Source: an uncultured Aquitalea sp.
GTDB lineage: Bacteria; Pseudomonadota; Gammaproteobacteria; Burkholderiales; Chromobacteriaceae
DNA length: 64,000 nt
Direction: 5' to 3'
Assembly: GCF_945957525.1 (NCBI RefSeq)
Contig: NZ_CAMFLA010000013.1
Span: 62,001-126,000 of the forward strand
Shown: piece by piece, positions 32,161-42,892 of the stretch
Position numbering within the stretch: position 1 is the stretch's first letter
Layout of the letters: every line of letters starts with the position of its first letter
The notes under the pieces: generated by a model
Seen by the model: only the letters and a program-made list of their open reading frames with translations
The model's database searches: none
Told to the model about the DNA's origin: nothing
Program-made: the position numbers and the translations under genes

Positions 32161-32186
32161 GGCCGGCTTACAAGCCGGCCTTTTTG
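32161..32186 (+). terminator. Rho-independent terminator of the DUF2062-nudF-PilZ operon
   Basis: GGCCGGCTT, short loop, AAGCCGGCC, then TTTTT. Confidence 0.9.
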
Positions 32187-32473
32187 CGTTAAGACGCTGA
32201 TTTTCCAGAGAATCCAAATTTCCTGATAAAAAATTCCGTAAAATGACTATGGAATTTTCAGCGTAAATTTCAGGAAAAATTCAATAGAAACAGTGATTTG
32301 CTTTGCTGGCGAAATGGCTTGCGCCAACCTTGCATTTGCCTCGTGCGCCAGGCGGCTTGTGCTATACCCAGAAAAAGAGAACCCGAAAGGTAGTCAGTAC
32401 TCTAATTCTGCAAGGGGGAACCGGGTGCGCCATGCACACCGAGCGCACCCCTGCATCCAGCCAGGAGAGAGCC
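32187..32473. other. Leader/promoter region of the prkA operon
   Basis: AT-rich (32190-32300) with no credible ORF beyond an upstream extension of the prkA frame. GTGCTATACC at 32358-32367 resembles a sigma-S -10 element (consensus CTATACT), which would fit the known stress control of yeaG-yeaH in enterics. I could not find a convincing sigma-54 site; TTGCGCCAACCTTGCAT (32325 region) lacks the essential GG at -24. Confidence 0.35.
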
Positions 32474-34402
32474 ATGCACCCGGATATCTTCAGTCACTAC
32501 GCCTCCCGCTACGACAAGACCCGCGAAGAGGAATACACCATTCAGGAGTACCTGGAACTCTGCAAGAAGGATCCAGGCGCCTATGCCACGGCGGCCGAGC
32601 GCATGCTGGCCGCCATCGGCGAGCCTGAGCTGGTGGATACTCGCCACGACTCTCGCCTGTCGCGCATTTTTTCCAACAAGGTCATCAAGGTCTACCCGGC
32701 GTTCCGCGAGTTCTACGGTACGGAAGAGGTGATCGAGCAAGTGGTGGCCTACTTCCGTCACGCTGCACAAGGGCTGGAAGAGAAGAAACAGATTCTCTAT
32801 CTGCTCGGGCCGGTGGGCGGCGGCAAGTCTTCCATCGCCGAAAAGCTGAAAGAGCTGATGGAGATGGTGCCCTTCTACTGCCTCAAGGGCAGCCCGGTGA
32901 ACGACTCGCCGCTGGCGCTGTTCAATCTTGATGAAGACGGCGCCATTCTGGAAGAGGAATACGGCATTCCGCGCCGTTATCTCAAGACCATTCCCAGCCC
33001 GTGGGCGGTCAAGCGTCTGCATGAATACAATGGCGACATCGGCCAGTTCCGCGTGGTGAAACGCTATCCCTCGGTGCTGCGTCAAGTGGCGGTGGCCAAG
33101 ACCGAACCGGGCGACGAAAACAACCAGGACATCTCTTCGCTGGTGGGCAAGGTGGATATCCGCAAGCTGGAGAAATACGCGCAGGACGACCCTGACGCCT
33201 ACAGCTACTCCGGCGGCTTGTGCCTGGCCAATCAGGGCCTGCTCGAGTTCGTGGAAATGTTCAAGGCCCCGATCAAGGTGTTGCACCCGCTGTTGACCGC
33301 CACCCAGGAAGGCAACTTCAAGGGCACGGAAGGTTTTGGCGCCATTCCGTTTGAGGGCATCATCCTGGCCCACTCCAACGAGTCCGAATGGAAGCAGTTC
33401 CGCAACAACAAAAACAATGAGGCCTTCCTCGACCGTATCTACATCGTCAAGGTGCCGTATTGCCTGCGCGTTAACGACGAGATCAAGATCTACGACAAAT
33501 TGATCCGCAACTCCTCGCTCTCCAGCGCGCCGTGCGCTCCCGGCACGCTGAAAATGATGGCCCAGTTTGCCATCCTGTCCCGCCTGAAAGAGCCGGAAAA
33601 TTCCAGCATTTTCAGCAAGATGCAGGTATACGACGGCGATAATCTGAAAGACACGGATCCCAAGGCCAAGTCGCTGCAGGAATACCGCGACTACGCCGGC
33701 GTGGATGAGGGCATGAACGGCCTTTCCACCCGTTTTGCCTACAAGATCCTGTCCAAAGTGTTCAACTTCGACACCCAGGAAGTGGCCGCCAATCCGGTGC
33801 ACCTGCTGTATGTGCTGGAACAGCAAGTAGAACGTGAGCAGTTCCCGGCGGAAACAGAGCAGAAGTACCTCACCTTTCTCAAGGAGTATCTGGCGCCCAA
33901 GTACGTGGAGTTCATCGGCAAGGAAATCCAGACCGCTTATCTGGAAAGTTATTCGGAGTACGGCCAGAACATTTTCGACCGCTACGTCACCTTCGCCGAC
34001 TACTGGATTCAGGACCAGGAATACCGGGATCAGGATACCGGCGAGATCTTCGACCGCACTTCGCTGAATGCGGAGCTTGAAAAGATCGAGAAGCCGGCCG
34101 GCATTTCCAATCCGAAGGATTTCCGCAACGAGATCGTCAACTTCGTGCTGCGGGCCCGCGCCAACAACGGCGGCAAGAATCCCACCTGGACCAGTTACGA
34201 AAAGCTGCGCACGGTGATCGAGAAGAAGATGTTCTCCAACACCGAAGAGCTGCTGCCGGTGATCTCTTTCAACGCCAAAGCCAGCGTAGAGGACGCCAAG
34301 AAGCACGAGGACTTCGTCAACCGCATGGTGGAAAAGGGCTACACCGCCAAGCAGGTGCGTCTGTTGTGCGAATGGTATCTGCGCGTGCGCAAGTCGTCCT
34401 GA
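32474..34402 (+). CDS. prkA: PrkA family serine protein kinase
   Basis: 642 residues from MHPDIFSHYASRYDKTREEE, with CAGGAGAGA upstream; E. coli YeaG is about the same length. An AAA-type domain with Walker A GPVGGGKSSIAEKL comes first, and the C-terminal PrkA kinase-like domain includes FVLRARANNGGKNPTWTSYE. Known homologues act in stationary-phase and nutrient stress together with YeaH and SpoVR. That trio is intact here. A perfect 17-bp inverted repeat separates it from yeaH. Confidence 0.95.
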   Translation: MHPDIFSHYASRYDKTREEEYTIQEYLELCKKDPGAYATAAERMLAAIGEPELVDTRHDSRLSRIFSNKVIKVYPAFREFYGTEEVIEQVVAYFRHAAQGLEEKKQILYLLGPVGGGKSSIAEKLKELMEMVPFYCLKGSPVNDSPLALFNLDEDGAILEEEYGIPRRYLKTIPSPWAVKRLHEYNGDIGQFRVVKRYPSVLRQVAVAKTEPGDENNQDISSLVGKVDIRKLEKYAQDDPDAYSYSGGLCLANQGLLEFVEMFKAPIKVLHPLLTATQEGNFKGTEGFGAIPFEGIILAHSNESEWKQFRNNKNNEAFLDRIYIVKVPYCLRVNDEIKIYDKLIRNSSLSSAPCAPGTLKMMAQFAILSRLKEPENSSIFSKMQVYDGDNLKDTDPKAKSLQEYRDYAGVDEGMNGLSTRFAYKILSKVFNFDTQEVAANPVHLLYVLEQQVEREQFPAETEQKYLTFLKEYLAPKYVEFIGKEIQTAYLESYSEYGQNIFDRYVTFADYWIQDQEYRDQDTGEIFDRTSLNAELEKIEKPAGISNPKDFRNEIVNFVLRARANNGGKNPTWTSYEKLRTVIEKKMFSNTEELLPVISFNAKASVEDAKKHEDFVNRMVEKGYTAKQVRLLCEWYLRVRKSS

Positions 34403-34461
34403 CGCGGTCCATGCCCTGCATGGATCATTCCGGTGGCCGGCCCTGAAGGGGATAGCCTGCC

Positions 34462-34505
34462 ATCCCTTCGGCCAACCTGCGGTGCTCAAGGTTGGCCGAA
34501 GGGAT
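34462..34505. repeat. Inverted pair of the GTTGGCCGAAG repeat forming a perfect hairpin
   Basis: ATCCCTTCGGCCAACCT (34462-34478) and AGGTTGGCCGAAGGGAT (34489-34505) are exact reverse complements around a 10-base loop. Each arm contains a complete copy of the window-wide 11-mer. There is no T run, so within the prkA-yeaH transcript it would act as a processing, stability or partial termination hairpin. Confidence 0.85.
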
Positions 34506-34566
34506 ACCGCCGACGGCGGGTGGTCAAGCCCGTCGCCGCAAGGCACGAGACGAGAGCGAGGTTGCC

Positions 34567-35841
34567 ATGTCGCACATCATAGACAGACGTCTGAACGGCA
34601 AGAACAAGTCCGCGGTCAACCGCGAACGGTTCCTGCGCCGTTTCAAGGCGCAAATCAAGGAAGCGGTCTCCCGCGCGGTGAAGGGCCGCAGCATCACCGA
34701 CATCGAAAGCGGCGAGAAAGTCTCCATTCCGGTTAAGGATATTTCCGAACCGGTGTTCCACCATGGCCAGGGCGGGGTGCGCGAGCAGGTGCATCCGGGT
34801 AATGAAGAGTTCATTCGCGGCGATCGCATCGCCCGTCCTCAGGGCGGCGGCGGCGGCGGAGGGGGCGGCAAGGCCAGTCAGGATGGCGAGGGCGAAGATG
34901 ATTTCGTCTTTGAGCTGTCGCGTGAAGAGTTTCTCAATGTTTTCTTCGACGATCTGGCCCTGCCCAATCTGATCAAGACCCAGCTGATGGGCGTTGAAGA
35001 GCTCAAGCCGGTGCGCGCCGGTTACACCAACGATGGCACGCCGGCCAATATCAGCATCGTGCGTTCCTTGCGCGGCGCGCTGGCGCGGCGGGTGGCCATG
35101 GCGGCACCCACCATGGCGCGCTTGGGCGAGGCGGAAGAAGAGCTGGACGAGTTGCTGGAAGACGATGAAGACAACACGCTGGAAGTGCGGGAGAAGCGCA
35201 AGCAGATTCACTCCCTGCGCGAAAAGGTGTCTAGCATTCCTTGGATCGATCCTTTCGACCTGCGCTACAACAATCGCGTCAAACAGCCCAAGCCCACCAG
35301 CCAGGCGGTTATGTTCTGCATCATGGACGTGTCCGGTTCGATGGATGAGCAAAAAAAGGACATGGCCAAGCGTTTCTTCATCCTGCTGTACCTGTTCTTG
35401 CAGCGCAATTACGACAAGATTGAAGTGGTGTTCATCCGTCACCATACCAGCGCTGTTGAGGTGAACGAGCACGACTTCTTCCATTCGCGCGAGTCGGGCG
35501 GCACGGTGGTGTCCTCCGCGCTCAATCTGATGGCGGACATTGTCAAGAAGCGTTACGCCGGCAGTGAGTGGAACATCTACGCGGCCCAGGCGTCGGACGG
35601 CGACAACTGGGACAGCGATTCGGCCAATTGCGGCCGCATCATGGAGGAAAACCTGCTGCCGTACTGCCAGTATTTCGCCTACATCGAAATCACCGAGGGC
35701 GAGCCGCAAAACCTTTGGTACGAGTACCTGAAGGTGAAAGAGCGGCAACGGCACTTTGCCATGCAGAAGATCCGCAACGCATCCGACATTTATCCGGTGT
35801 TCCGGGAGCTGTTCAAACGGCAGCCGAGCAACCGCGGCTGA
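34567..35841 (+). CDS. yeaH: YeaH/YhbH family protein (DUF444, VWA fold)
   Basis: 424 residues, start [20 protein letters not shown] at 34567. N-terminal DUF444 region, a glycine-rich linker (nine consecutive Gly near residue 95), then a von Willebrand A domain with the MIDAS motif in [20 protein letters not shown]. It is the middle gene of the prkA-yeaH-spoVR stress operon and is thought to be a partner of the PrkA kinase. Confidence 0.94.
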   Translation: MSHIIDRRLNGKNKSAVNRERFLRRFKAQIKEAVSRAVKGRSITDIESGEKVSIPVKDISEPVFHHGQGGVREQVHPGNEEFIRGDRIARPQGGGGGGGGGKASQDGEGEDDFVFELSREEFLNVFFDDLALPNLIKTQLMGVEELKPVRAGYTNDGTPANISIVRSLRGALARRVAMAAPTMARLGEAEEELDELLEDDEDNTLEVREKRKQIHSLREKVSSIPWIDPFDLRYNNRVKQPKPTSQAVMFCIMDVSGSMDEQKKDMAKRFFILLYLFLQRNYDKIEVVFIRHHTSAVEVNEHDFFHSRESGGTVVSSALNLMADIVKKRYAGSEWNIYAAQASDGDNWDSDSANCGRIMEENLLPYCQYFAYIEITEGEPQNLWYEYLKVKERQRHFAMQKIRNASDIYPVFRELFKRQPSNRG

Positions 35842-35870
35842 GAGGCCGACCGGTCAAGGGGGACTGCAGC

Positions 35871-37385
35871 ATGACACCCATTTCCACCGGGTCCGAATGG
35901 ACCTTCGACCTGATAGACGAATACGACCGCAAGATCCGCGAGATCGCCGTGGGCGAGTACAAGCTGGATGCATACCCCGTCCAGCTGGAGGTGATTACCG
36001 CCGAGCAGATGATGGACGCCTACTCCTCGGTGGGCATGCCGGTGAATTACCACCACTGGAGCTTCGGCAAACACTTTGTCTCCACCGAAAAAAGCTACAA
36101 GCGCGGTCAGATGGGGCTGGCCTACGAGATCGTCATCAACTCCAACCCCTGCATCGCCTACCTCATGGAAGAAAACTCCATGACCATGCAGGCCTTGGTG
36201 ATTGCCCACGCCGCCTACGGTCACAACAGCTTTTTCAAGGGCAATTACCTGTTTCGCGCCTGGACTGATGCCTCCGCCATTGTCGACTACCTGGTGTTCG
36301 CCAAGGCCTATATCAGCAAGTGCGAAGAGCGCTACGGGATTGATGCGGTGGAAGAGTTGCTGGACAGCTGCCATGCGCTGATGAATTACGGCGTAGACCG
36401 CTACAAGCGGCCGCAGAAACTGTCCATGGCCAAGGAGCAGGCACGGCAAGAGGAGCGCGAGCAATACCTGCAGATGCAGGTCAACGATCTTTGGCGCACC
36501 ATTCCCAAACGTGAAAAAGACGACGCCAACAAGGCGCAGCCGCGCTTCCCGGCCGAGCCGCAGGAAAACCTGCTGTACTTCATCGAAAAATCCGCCCCCC
36601 TGCTGGAACCCTGGCAGCGGGAGGTAGTGCGCATCGTGCGCAAGGTGGCGCAGTATTTCTACCCGCAGCGGCAGACACAGGTGATGAACGAGGGTTGGGC
36701 CACCTTCTGGCACTACACCATTCTCAATCGCCTGTACGACAAGGGGCTGGTTACCGACGGCTTCATGATGGAATTCCTGCAGAGCCATACCAATGTGGTG
36801 TACCAGCCGCCGGTTACCGCGCGCTGGTACAACGGCATCAACCCCTATGCCCTGGGTTTTGCCATGTACCAGGACATCAAGCGCATTTGCGAGGCGCCTA
36901 CCGACGAGGATCGCTACTGGTTTCCGGATCTGGCTGGCAGCAATTGGCGGGATTCGCTGGAATTCGCCATGAAGAACTTCAAGGACGAGAGCTTCATTTC
37001 CCAGTACCTGTCACCCAAGCTGATTCGCGATTTCCGTTTCTTTGCCATTCGCGACGACGATGAAGAAGACAAGCTGGAAGTGTCAGCCATTCACGATGAG
37101 GCGGGCTATCGCGACATTCGCGCCAAGTTGGCCGAACAATACAACCTCGGCTCGCGCGAACCCAACATCCAGGTGTGGTCGGTGAATGTGCGCGGCGATC
37201 GCAGCCTGATCCTGCGGCACACCATGCACAACCGCCGCCCGCTAGACGAAGGCAGCGCACAGGAGGTGCTCAAGCATGTGGGGCGGTTGTGGGCGTTTGA
37301 CGTGAAGCTGGAAAGCGTGGATGCCGACGGCGTGGTCCGGCAAAGCTGGGAGGTGAAATCGACGCTGGACTCCTTGCACGCCTGA
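35871..37385 (+). CDS. ycgB: SpoVR family protein (YcgB-like)
   Basis: 504 residues from MTPISTGSEWTFDLIDEYDR at 35871, preceded by AAGGGGG. Family blocks: MPVNYHHWSFGKHFVSTEK, HAAYGHNSFFKGNYLF and VMNEGWATFWHYTILNRLYD. The several histidines and glutamates suggest a metal site, but the biochemical role is not established. Named after a Bacillus spore cortex protein, in non-spore-formers it goes with PrkA and YeaH, as here (29 bases from yeaH). Confidence 0.94.
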   Translation: MTPISTGSEWTFDLIDEYDRKIREIAVGEYKLDAYPVQLEVITAEQMMDAYSSVGMPVNYHHWSFGKHFVSTEKSYKRGQMGLAYEIVINSNPCIAYLMEENSMTMQALVIAHAAYGHNSFFKGNYLFRAWTDASAIVDYLVFAKAYISKCEERYGIDAVEELLDSCHALMNYGVDRYKRPQKLSMAKEQARQEEREQYLQMQVNDLWRTIPKREKDDANKAQPRFPAEPQENLLYFIEKSAPLLEPWQREVVRIVRKVAQYFYPQRQTQVMNEGWATFWHYTILNRLYDKGLVTDGFMMEFLQSHTNVVYQPPVTARWYNGINPYALGFAMYQDIKRICEAPTDEDRYWFPDLAGSNWRDSLEFAMKNFKDESFISQYLSPKLIRDFRFFAIRDDDEEDKLEVSAIHDEAGYRDIRAKLAEQYNLGSREPNIQVWSVNVRGDRSLILRHTMHNRRPLDEGSAQEVLKHVGRLWAFDVKLESVDADGVVRQSWEVKSTLDSLHA

Positions 37386-37391
37386 GCGGAG

Positions 37392-38168
37392 TTAGTGCCC
37401 GCTCATCGGTACGAAAGCCCGGACGCGCGCGTCCGGGCTGATTAATTCAGCCAGCGCCACGCCATAAATGGCCTCCAGCCGGTCTTTGCGCATCACTTCT
37501 GCAGCCGGGCCGAAAGCCTGGCTGCTTCCTGCCTTCAGCAGCATCACAGTATCGGCGTGGCGCAAGGCCAGGTTGAGATCGTGCAGCACCACCAGCACGC
37601 CGATGTCGTATTGGCGGGCAATGCGCTGCAATTGCGTCATCAAGCCGTCGGCGGCGGCAAAGTCCAGCGCTGCGGTGGGTTCATCCAGCAGGAGATAGCG
37701 TTCCGGGGCGCGGGAGGCCAACAACTGGCACAGCGTGCGAGCCAAATGTACGCGCTGGCGCTCGCCGCCTGACAAGCCCTGCAATCCGCGCGGCAATAAA
37801 TCCTCCGTGCAGGTCAGCGCTACCGCTTCCCCGACCGCGGACTCGCCAGCGCTGGTCGGGTGGGCGTACAGCCCGGTGCGGATCAGGTCTGCCGCCGTCC
37901 AGCCTGCAGGGGCGGCCGGATGTTGCTCCATGACGGCGCGGTGAGCCGCCAGCGCCTTCGGCAAACCTTGATGAACGGTGATGTCCGCCATGCGCACCAG
38001 TCCGGCATCGGGTTTAGCATAGCCGGAAACAATATGCAGCAAGGTGCTTTTGCCCGCGCCGTTGGGGCCCAATACGGCGCACACCTCTCCCGTCCGCACG
38101 GTCAGGGAGACTTTATCCAATAGTTGGCGACCCTGGCGGCTCACGCTGACGTCGACGGCTTCAAGCAT
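37392..38168 (-). CDS. hmuV: Heme-type ABC transporter ATP-binding protein
   Basis: 258 residues from MLEAVDVSVSRQGRQLLD at 38168; an in-frame ATG four codons earlier (38180) is possible. Walker A GPNGAGKSTL, signature LSGGERQRVHLAR, Walker B YLLLDEPTAALD. Family length and the LLPRGLQGLSGGE region fit HmuV, which powers hemin import from the periplasm. It overlaps the 3' end of the permease gene by 8 bases. No binding protein (HmuT), heme-degrading enzyme or outer-membrane receptor lies next to it. Confidence 0.88.
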   Translation of the reverse strand: MLEAVDVSVSRQGRQLLDKVSLTVRTGEVCAVLGPNGAGKSTLLHIVSGYAKPDAGLVRMADITVHQGLPKALAAHRAVMEQHPAAPAGWTAADLIRTGLYAHPTSAGESAVGEAVALTCTEDLLPRGLQGLSGGERQRVHLARTLCQLLASRAPERYLLLDEPTAALDFAAADGLMTQLQRIARQYDIGVLVVLHDLNLALRHADTVMLLKAGSSQAFGPAAEVMRKDRLEAIYGVALAELISPDARVRAFVPMSGH

Positions 38169-39123
38169 GGTGTTTGCCATCCTGTTGCAATAACCAGAGG
38201 AAGAAGGGCGCGCCGATCAGCGAGGTGATGACGCCTACCGGCAGCTCGGCGGGCGCAATCACGCTGCGCGCCAGCCAGTCGGCCAGCACGGTCAGCAGCG
38301 CGCCGGTCAGCGGGGCCGCCTGCAACAGTCGCTTCGCATCGCCGCCCACCAGTTGGCGGGTGAGATGGGGCGCCATCAGTCCGACAAAACCCACCATGCC
38401 GCAGGCCGCCACCACAAATCCGGCCGCCAGCGCAGCCAGCGTGGTGACCTGCCATTCTCCGCGTTTCACATCGAACCCAAGGTGGAAGGCGGCGTCGTTT
38501 CCCAGTTGCAACGCATTGAGCAACGGCCAGCGCCGATACAGCAGCAGCCAGACGGCGGGGGCGGCCAGCGCCAGCGTCAAGGCCTGTGGCCAGTCTGCGC
38601 CGGCAAAGCTGCCCATCAGCCAGAAGGTGACGCTGCGCAGCGCGCCGTCGGGCAGCAGGCTGATCAGCAAGGTGAGCAGGCTGCCCAGTATGGTACTGAC
38701 GGCAAGGCCCGCCAGAATCAGCCGCACGCTGTCGCGATGGGCGCGACCCAGAAGGCGGATGGCCAGCAGCGCCAGCATGCCGCCGGCAAAGGCTGACATG
38801 AACACAGTACCCATGCCGGCGCCCAAGGCCAGCGCCAGAGCCGCCGCCAGGGCGGCACCGCTGTTGATGCCGATCAGGCCGGGTTCGGCCAAAGGGTTGC
38901 GAAAGCGTGCCTGCACCGCGCACCCGGCCGCGCTGAGCAAGGCCCCGGCCGCCGCGGCGGCGAGCACGCGCGGCAGGCGCAGTTCGCGGATCAGATGCCA
39001 TTCCAGTGGCGGCAGACCAGCGCCGGACGCAAGTTGACCGAAGCCGTGGACGCCCAGCAAGGACAAGGCGGCGGTGGCGGTCAGCAGGATGGCGAGCGGA
39101 ACAAGCAGCAGGATGGGCCGCAT
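38161..39123 (-). CDS. hmuU: FecCD-type permease of the heme ABC transporter
   Basis: 320 residues from MRPILLLVPLAILLTATAAL at 39123, with about nine to ten membrane helices. LRLPRVLAAAAAGALLSAAG, FRNPLAEPGLIGINSGAALA and GFVGLMAPHLTRQLVGGDAK are FecCD/BtuC family signatures. The upstream frame runs into dapB without family sequence. Heme is the best guess from HmuV similarity; siderophore or cobalamin remain possible. No Fur box was found upstream. Confidence 0.88.
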   Translation of the reverse strand: MRPILLLVPLAILLTATAALSLLGVHGFGQLASGAGLPPLEWHLIRELRLPRVLAAAAAGALLSAAGCAVQARFRNPLAEPGLIGINSGAALAAALALALGAGMGTVFMSAFAGGMLALLAIRLLGRAHRDSVRLILAGLAVSTILGSLLTLLISLLPDGALRSVTFWLMGSFAGADWPQALTLALAAPAVWLLLYRRWPLLNALQLGNDAAFHLGFDVKRGEWQVTTLAALAAGFVVAACGMVGFVGLMAPHLTRQLVGGDAKRLLQAAPLTGALLTVLADWLARSVIAPAELPVGVITSLIGAPFFLWLLQQDGKHHA

Positions 39124-39145
39124 GAGAGAGGGAAGAAAGCAACGG

Positions 39146-39165
39146 GCCGGCGCAAGGCCGGCCCG
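39146..39165 (-). terminator. Hairpin after dapB
   Basis: GGGCCGGC/GCCGGCCC stem with a five-base loop just past the dapB stop; a broken T-rich run follows on the minus strand. Confidence 0.6.
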
Positions 39166-39170
39166 AGGGC

Positions 39171-40384
<1,214 letters not shown>

Positions 40385-40481
40385 GGGACTCCGAATGGGC
40401 TGAATGGATAATCTGGCGATGATTAGGCAAAGCCGTGAAAAGGCTTTATCATGATTCAAAATCGACCTAATTTATATCACG

Positions 40482-40910
40482 ATGAGCAAAGCCAGTCACC
40501 TCAAAGATATCGGCCTCAAAGCCACCGGCCCCCGGCTGAAAATCCTCGACCTGTTCGAGATGGCCGACGATCGCCACATGTCCGCCGAAGATGTCTACCG
40601 CAAACTGCTTGCCGAGAACATCGATATCGGTCTTGCCACCATTTACCGCGTGCTGACGCAGTTCGAGCAGGCCGGCATTCTGGTGCGTCATCATTTCGAG
40701 TCGGGCAAGGCGGTATACGAGCTCAATCAGGGCGGCCATCACGACCACATGGTGTGCGTGAAGTGCGGCAGTGTGCAGGAATTCTTCGACCCTGAAATCG
40801 AAGCCCTGCAGGATCGCATCGCCGAGCAGCATGGTTTCCGCATTGCGGAGCATGCCCTCTACCTGTATGGCGAGTGTGCCAATTGCCTGCGCAAGGACGG
40901 CAAGAAGTAA
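40482..40910 (+). CDS. fur: Ferric uptake regulator Fur
   Basis: 142 residues. Winged helix DNA-binding domain ([33 protein letters not shown]), metal sites in [20 protein letters not shown] and the structural zinc cysteines in CVKCG and CANC. It represses iron uptake genes when Fe(II) is bound. The aat gene begins in its stop codon (TAATG), tying an N-degron enzyme to the iron regulator's transcript. Confidence 0.97.
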   Translation: MSKASHLKDIGLKATGPRLKILDLFEMADDRHMSAEDVYRKLLAENIDIGLATIYRVLTQFEQAGILVRHHFESGKAVYELNQGGHHDHMVCVKCGSVQEFFDPEIEALQDRIAEQHGFRIAEHALYLYGECANCLRKDGKK

Positions 40911-41611
40911 TGATTCCCTGGCTCGGCCCCGAGCCGGTGTTTCCTCCTGTGTCGCAAGCGCTTGCCGAGCCAGACGGGCTGCTGGCCGCCGGTGGCGACT
41001 TGTCGCCGGTGCGCTTGCTGACCGGCTACTCTCAAGGCATCTTCCCCTGGTTTGCCGAAGGCGAACCCATCCTCTGGTGGTCCCCATCGCACCGCATGGT
41101 GCTGTTCCCCGAAGAGCTCAAGCTCAGCCGATCGCTGAGCAAAACTTTGCGCAATCACCCGTATTCGGTGACGGTGGATGCTGCCTTTCCTGCTGTCATC
41201 GAAGCCTGCGCCGCACCGCGCCCCTATGCGGACGGCACCTGGATTACGCAAGCGATGATCGACGCTTATTGCCGCTTGCACGAACTGGGGCATGCACACT
41301 CGTTTGAAGTGTGGATGGACGGCGAACTGGCAGGTGGTCTGTATGGCGTGTCGCTGGGTAGGATGTTTTATGGCGAATCCATGTTCTCGCGCCGCACTGA
41401 CGCCTCCAAGATCGCTTTCGCGCACATGGCGCGCCATCTGGGCGAGCAGGGCGTGGCGATGATTGATTGCCAGATGCACACGCCGCACCTAGCCCGCCTT
41501 GGCGCGAGAATGATTCCAAGGGGCGATTTTCTTGCTAACCTGAAGCATGCCTGTCGCCAGGCACCCCTGGACACTTTCTGGACCTATCGTTACAGCCATG
41601 AGTCATCGTGA
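40910..41611 (+). CDS. aat: Leucyl/phenylalanyl-tRNA-protein transferase
   Basis: 233 residues, start at 40910 overlapping the fur stop. [29 protein letters not shown] and [20 protein letters not shown] are family signatures. It adds Leu or Phe from tRNA to proteins with N-terminal Lys or Arg, marking them for ClpS/ClpAP. The 3' end overlaps bpt by 14 bases, making a complete bacterial N-degron tagging pair. Confidence 0.97.
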   Translation: MIPWLGPEPVFPPVSQALAEPDGLLAAGGDLSPVRLLTGYSQGIFPWFAEGEPILWWSPSHRMVLFPEELKLSRSLSKTLRNHPYSVTVDAAFPAVIEACAAPRPYADGTWITQAMIDAYCRLHELGHAHSFEVWMDGELAGGLYGVSLGRMFYGESMFSRRTDASKIAFAHMARHLGEQGVAMIDCQMHTPHLARLGARMIPRGDFLANLKHACRQAPLDTFWTYRYSHESS

Positions 41612-42320
41612 CGGCACCCAGGCCATTGCCATTCATTTTTACGCCACCGCGCCCTACGCCTGCAGTTATCTGGCGGGGAAGCAGGCGCGTTCACAGGTGG
41701 CCATTCCCGCAGAGGCCATTGATGCCAGTGTTTACAGCCAGCTGGTGAAGCTGGGTTTTCGCCGTAGCGGCTTCTATACCTACCGTCCTTATTGCGATGG
41801 TTGCCAGGCCTGCATCCCGGTACGCTTGCCGATAGAACGCTTTCAGCCGTCCCGTACGCAGAACAAGGCATTCCGTCGACTGGCGGACATTGAGGCGTCG
41901 CTGCAACCGCTGGTGTTTCGGGATGAGCACTATCGTCTTTATCAGCGTTACCAGCAGGCGAGACACGCGGGCGGCGGCATGTCCGAGGATAATAGCCAGC
42001 AGTACGCCGAATTCATTCTCAAGAGCGGCGTGGACAGTTTTCTGGCCGAATTCCGCCGGGATGGCGTATTGAAAATGGTCAGTCTGATCGACCGTCTGGA
42101 TGACGGGTTGTCCGCGGTTTACACCTTTTACGAGCCGGATGAGCCGCAGGCCAGTTATGGCGTGTTCAATGTGCTGTGGCAGGTAGCCTTGGCGCGCGAT
42201 TGGGGCCTGCCTTATGTGTATCTTGGCTACTGGATTGAGGATTGCCGCAAGATGTCTTACAAGTCCGGTTTTCGACCTTTGGAGCAATTGCGGGACGGGC
42301 GCTGGCAGGCCCTGGGGTAG
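41598..42320 (+). CDS. bpt: Aspartate/glutamate leucyltransferase
   Basis: 240 residues from [20 protein letters not shown] at 41598. It adds Leu to proteins with N-terminal Asp or Glu. The cysteine-rich N-terminal region is visible (APYACSYL and [13 protein letters not shown]), and [20 protein letters not shown] is the C-terminal family motif. Overlap with aat indicates coupled translation. Ends at a shared bidirectional terminator. Confidence 0.95.
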   Translation: MSHRDGTQAIAIHFYATAPYACSYLAGKQARSQVAIPAEAIDASVYSQLVKLGFRRSGFYTYRPYCDGCQACIPVRLPIERFQPSRTQNKAFRRLADIEASLQPLVFRDEHYRLYQRYQQARHAGGGMSEDNSQQYAEFILKSGVDSFLAEFRRDGVLKMVSLIDRLDDGLSAVYTFYEPDEPQASYGVFNVLWQVALARDWGLPYVYLGYWIEDCRKMSYKSGFRPLEQLRDGRWQALG

Positions 42321-42352
42321 AACCAGTTTGGCAAGCGAGGGGTGGCATAAAG

Positions 42353-42387
42353 AAAAACAGGCTGACTATGTCAGCCTGTTTTGTTTA
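42353..42387. terminator. Bidirectional terminator between bpt and the glycine-zipper lipoprotein
   Basis: AAAAACAGGCTGA, short loop, TCAGCCTGTTTTGTTT; A-rich on one side and T-rich on the other, serving convergent genes. Confidence 0.9.
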
Positions 42388-42402
42388 GAGTCCGGACAGG
42401 AT

Positions 42403-42870
42403 TCAGTTGGGCACGACGCGGTCGGAGCCGCCGCCGGAGAGCACTCGCACGCGCTGACCGGCGCTCAGGGCGATATCAGCCTCTTGCACGATGGACAGCA
42501 TCTTGCCGGACTCATCCAATCGCACCGTGACTTCCAGCGCGTTCTTGCCGCCCATATTGCGTTGTGCTGCTTGTGCGCCGAGGCCGCCAGCCATGGCGCC
42601 GACGATCCCGGCGGCGATGGAGCCCTTGCCGCCGCCGATGCTGCTGCCGGCCAGACCGCCCAGCGCGGTGCCGCCCAGCGTGATCAGTTCGTTGTTCTGA
42701 CCTTCCATCTTTACTTGGTTCACCGACACCACGGTACCAAAGCGTACGGTTTGCGCCTGGCGCATCTGGCTTTTGGAGTAGACCGCTGCGGAGTCGGACG
42801 AGGCGCAGCCGGTGAGCATGCCGGCCGACAGGGCTGCGATCAGCGCCATGCCTGCGTATTTGTTAACCAT
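42403..42870 (-). CDS. SlyB/Pcp-like glycine-zipper outer-membrane lipoprotein
   Basis: 155 residues. Signal peptide ALIAALSAGMLTGCASS gives a lipidated cysteine near residue 22. The middle has a glycine zipper (GGTALGGLAGSSIGGGKGS and GIVGAMAGGLGAQA), followed by a small beta domain (LEVTVRLDESGKMLSIVQEA). SlyB-type proteins stabilise the outer membrane under stress. An AGGAGG site precedes the start. Confidence 0.85.
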   Translation of the reverse strand: MVNKYAGMALIAALSAGMLTGCASSDSAAVYSKSQMRQAQTVRFGTVVSVNQVKMEGQNNELITLGGTALGGLAGSSIGGGKGSIAAGIVGAMAGGLGAQAAQRNMGGKNALEVTVRLDESGKMLSIVQEADIALSAGQRVRVLSGGGSDRVVPN

Positions 42871-42892
42871 ATTGTCCTCCTTGATTCGATAT

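Noticed and set aside
32300-32345. Sigma-54 promoter for prkA
   Set aside because: Candidate TTGCGC...TTGCAT lacks the essential GG at -24; the other candidate has wrong spacing.
32303-32473. Longer prkA start
   Set aside because: MHPDIFSHY at 32474 matches the family N-terminus and has a good ribosome site.
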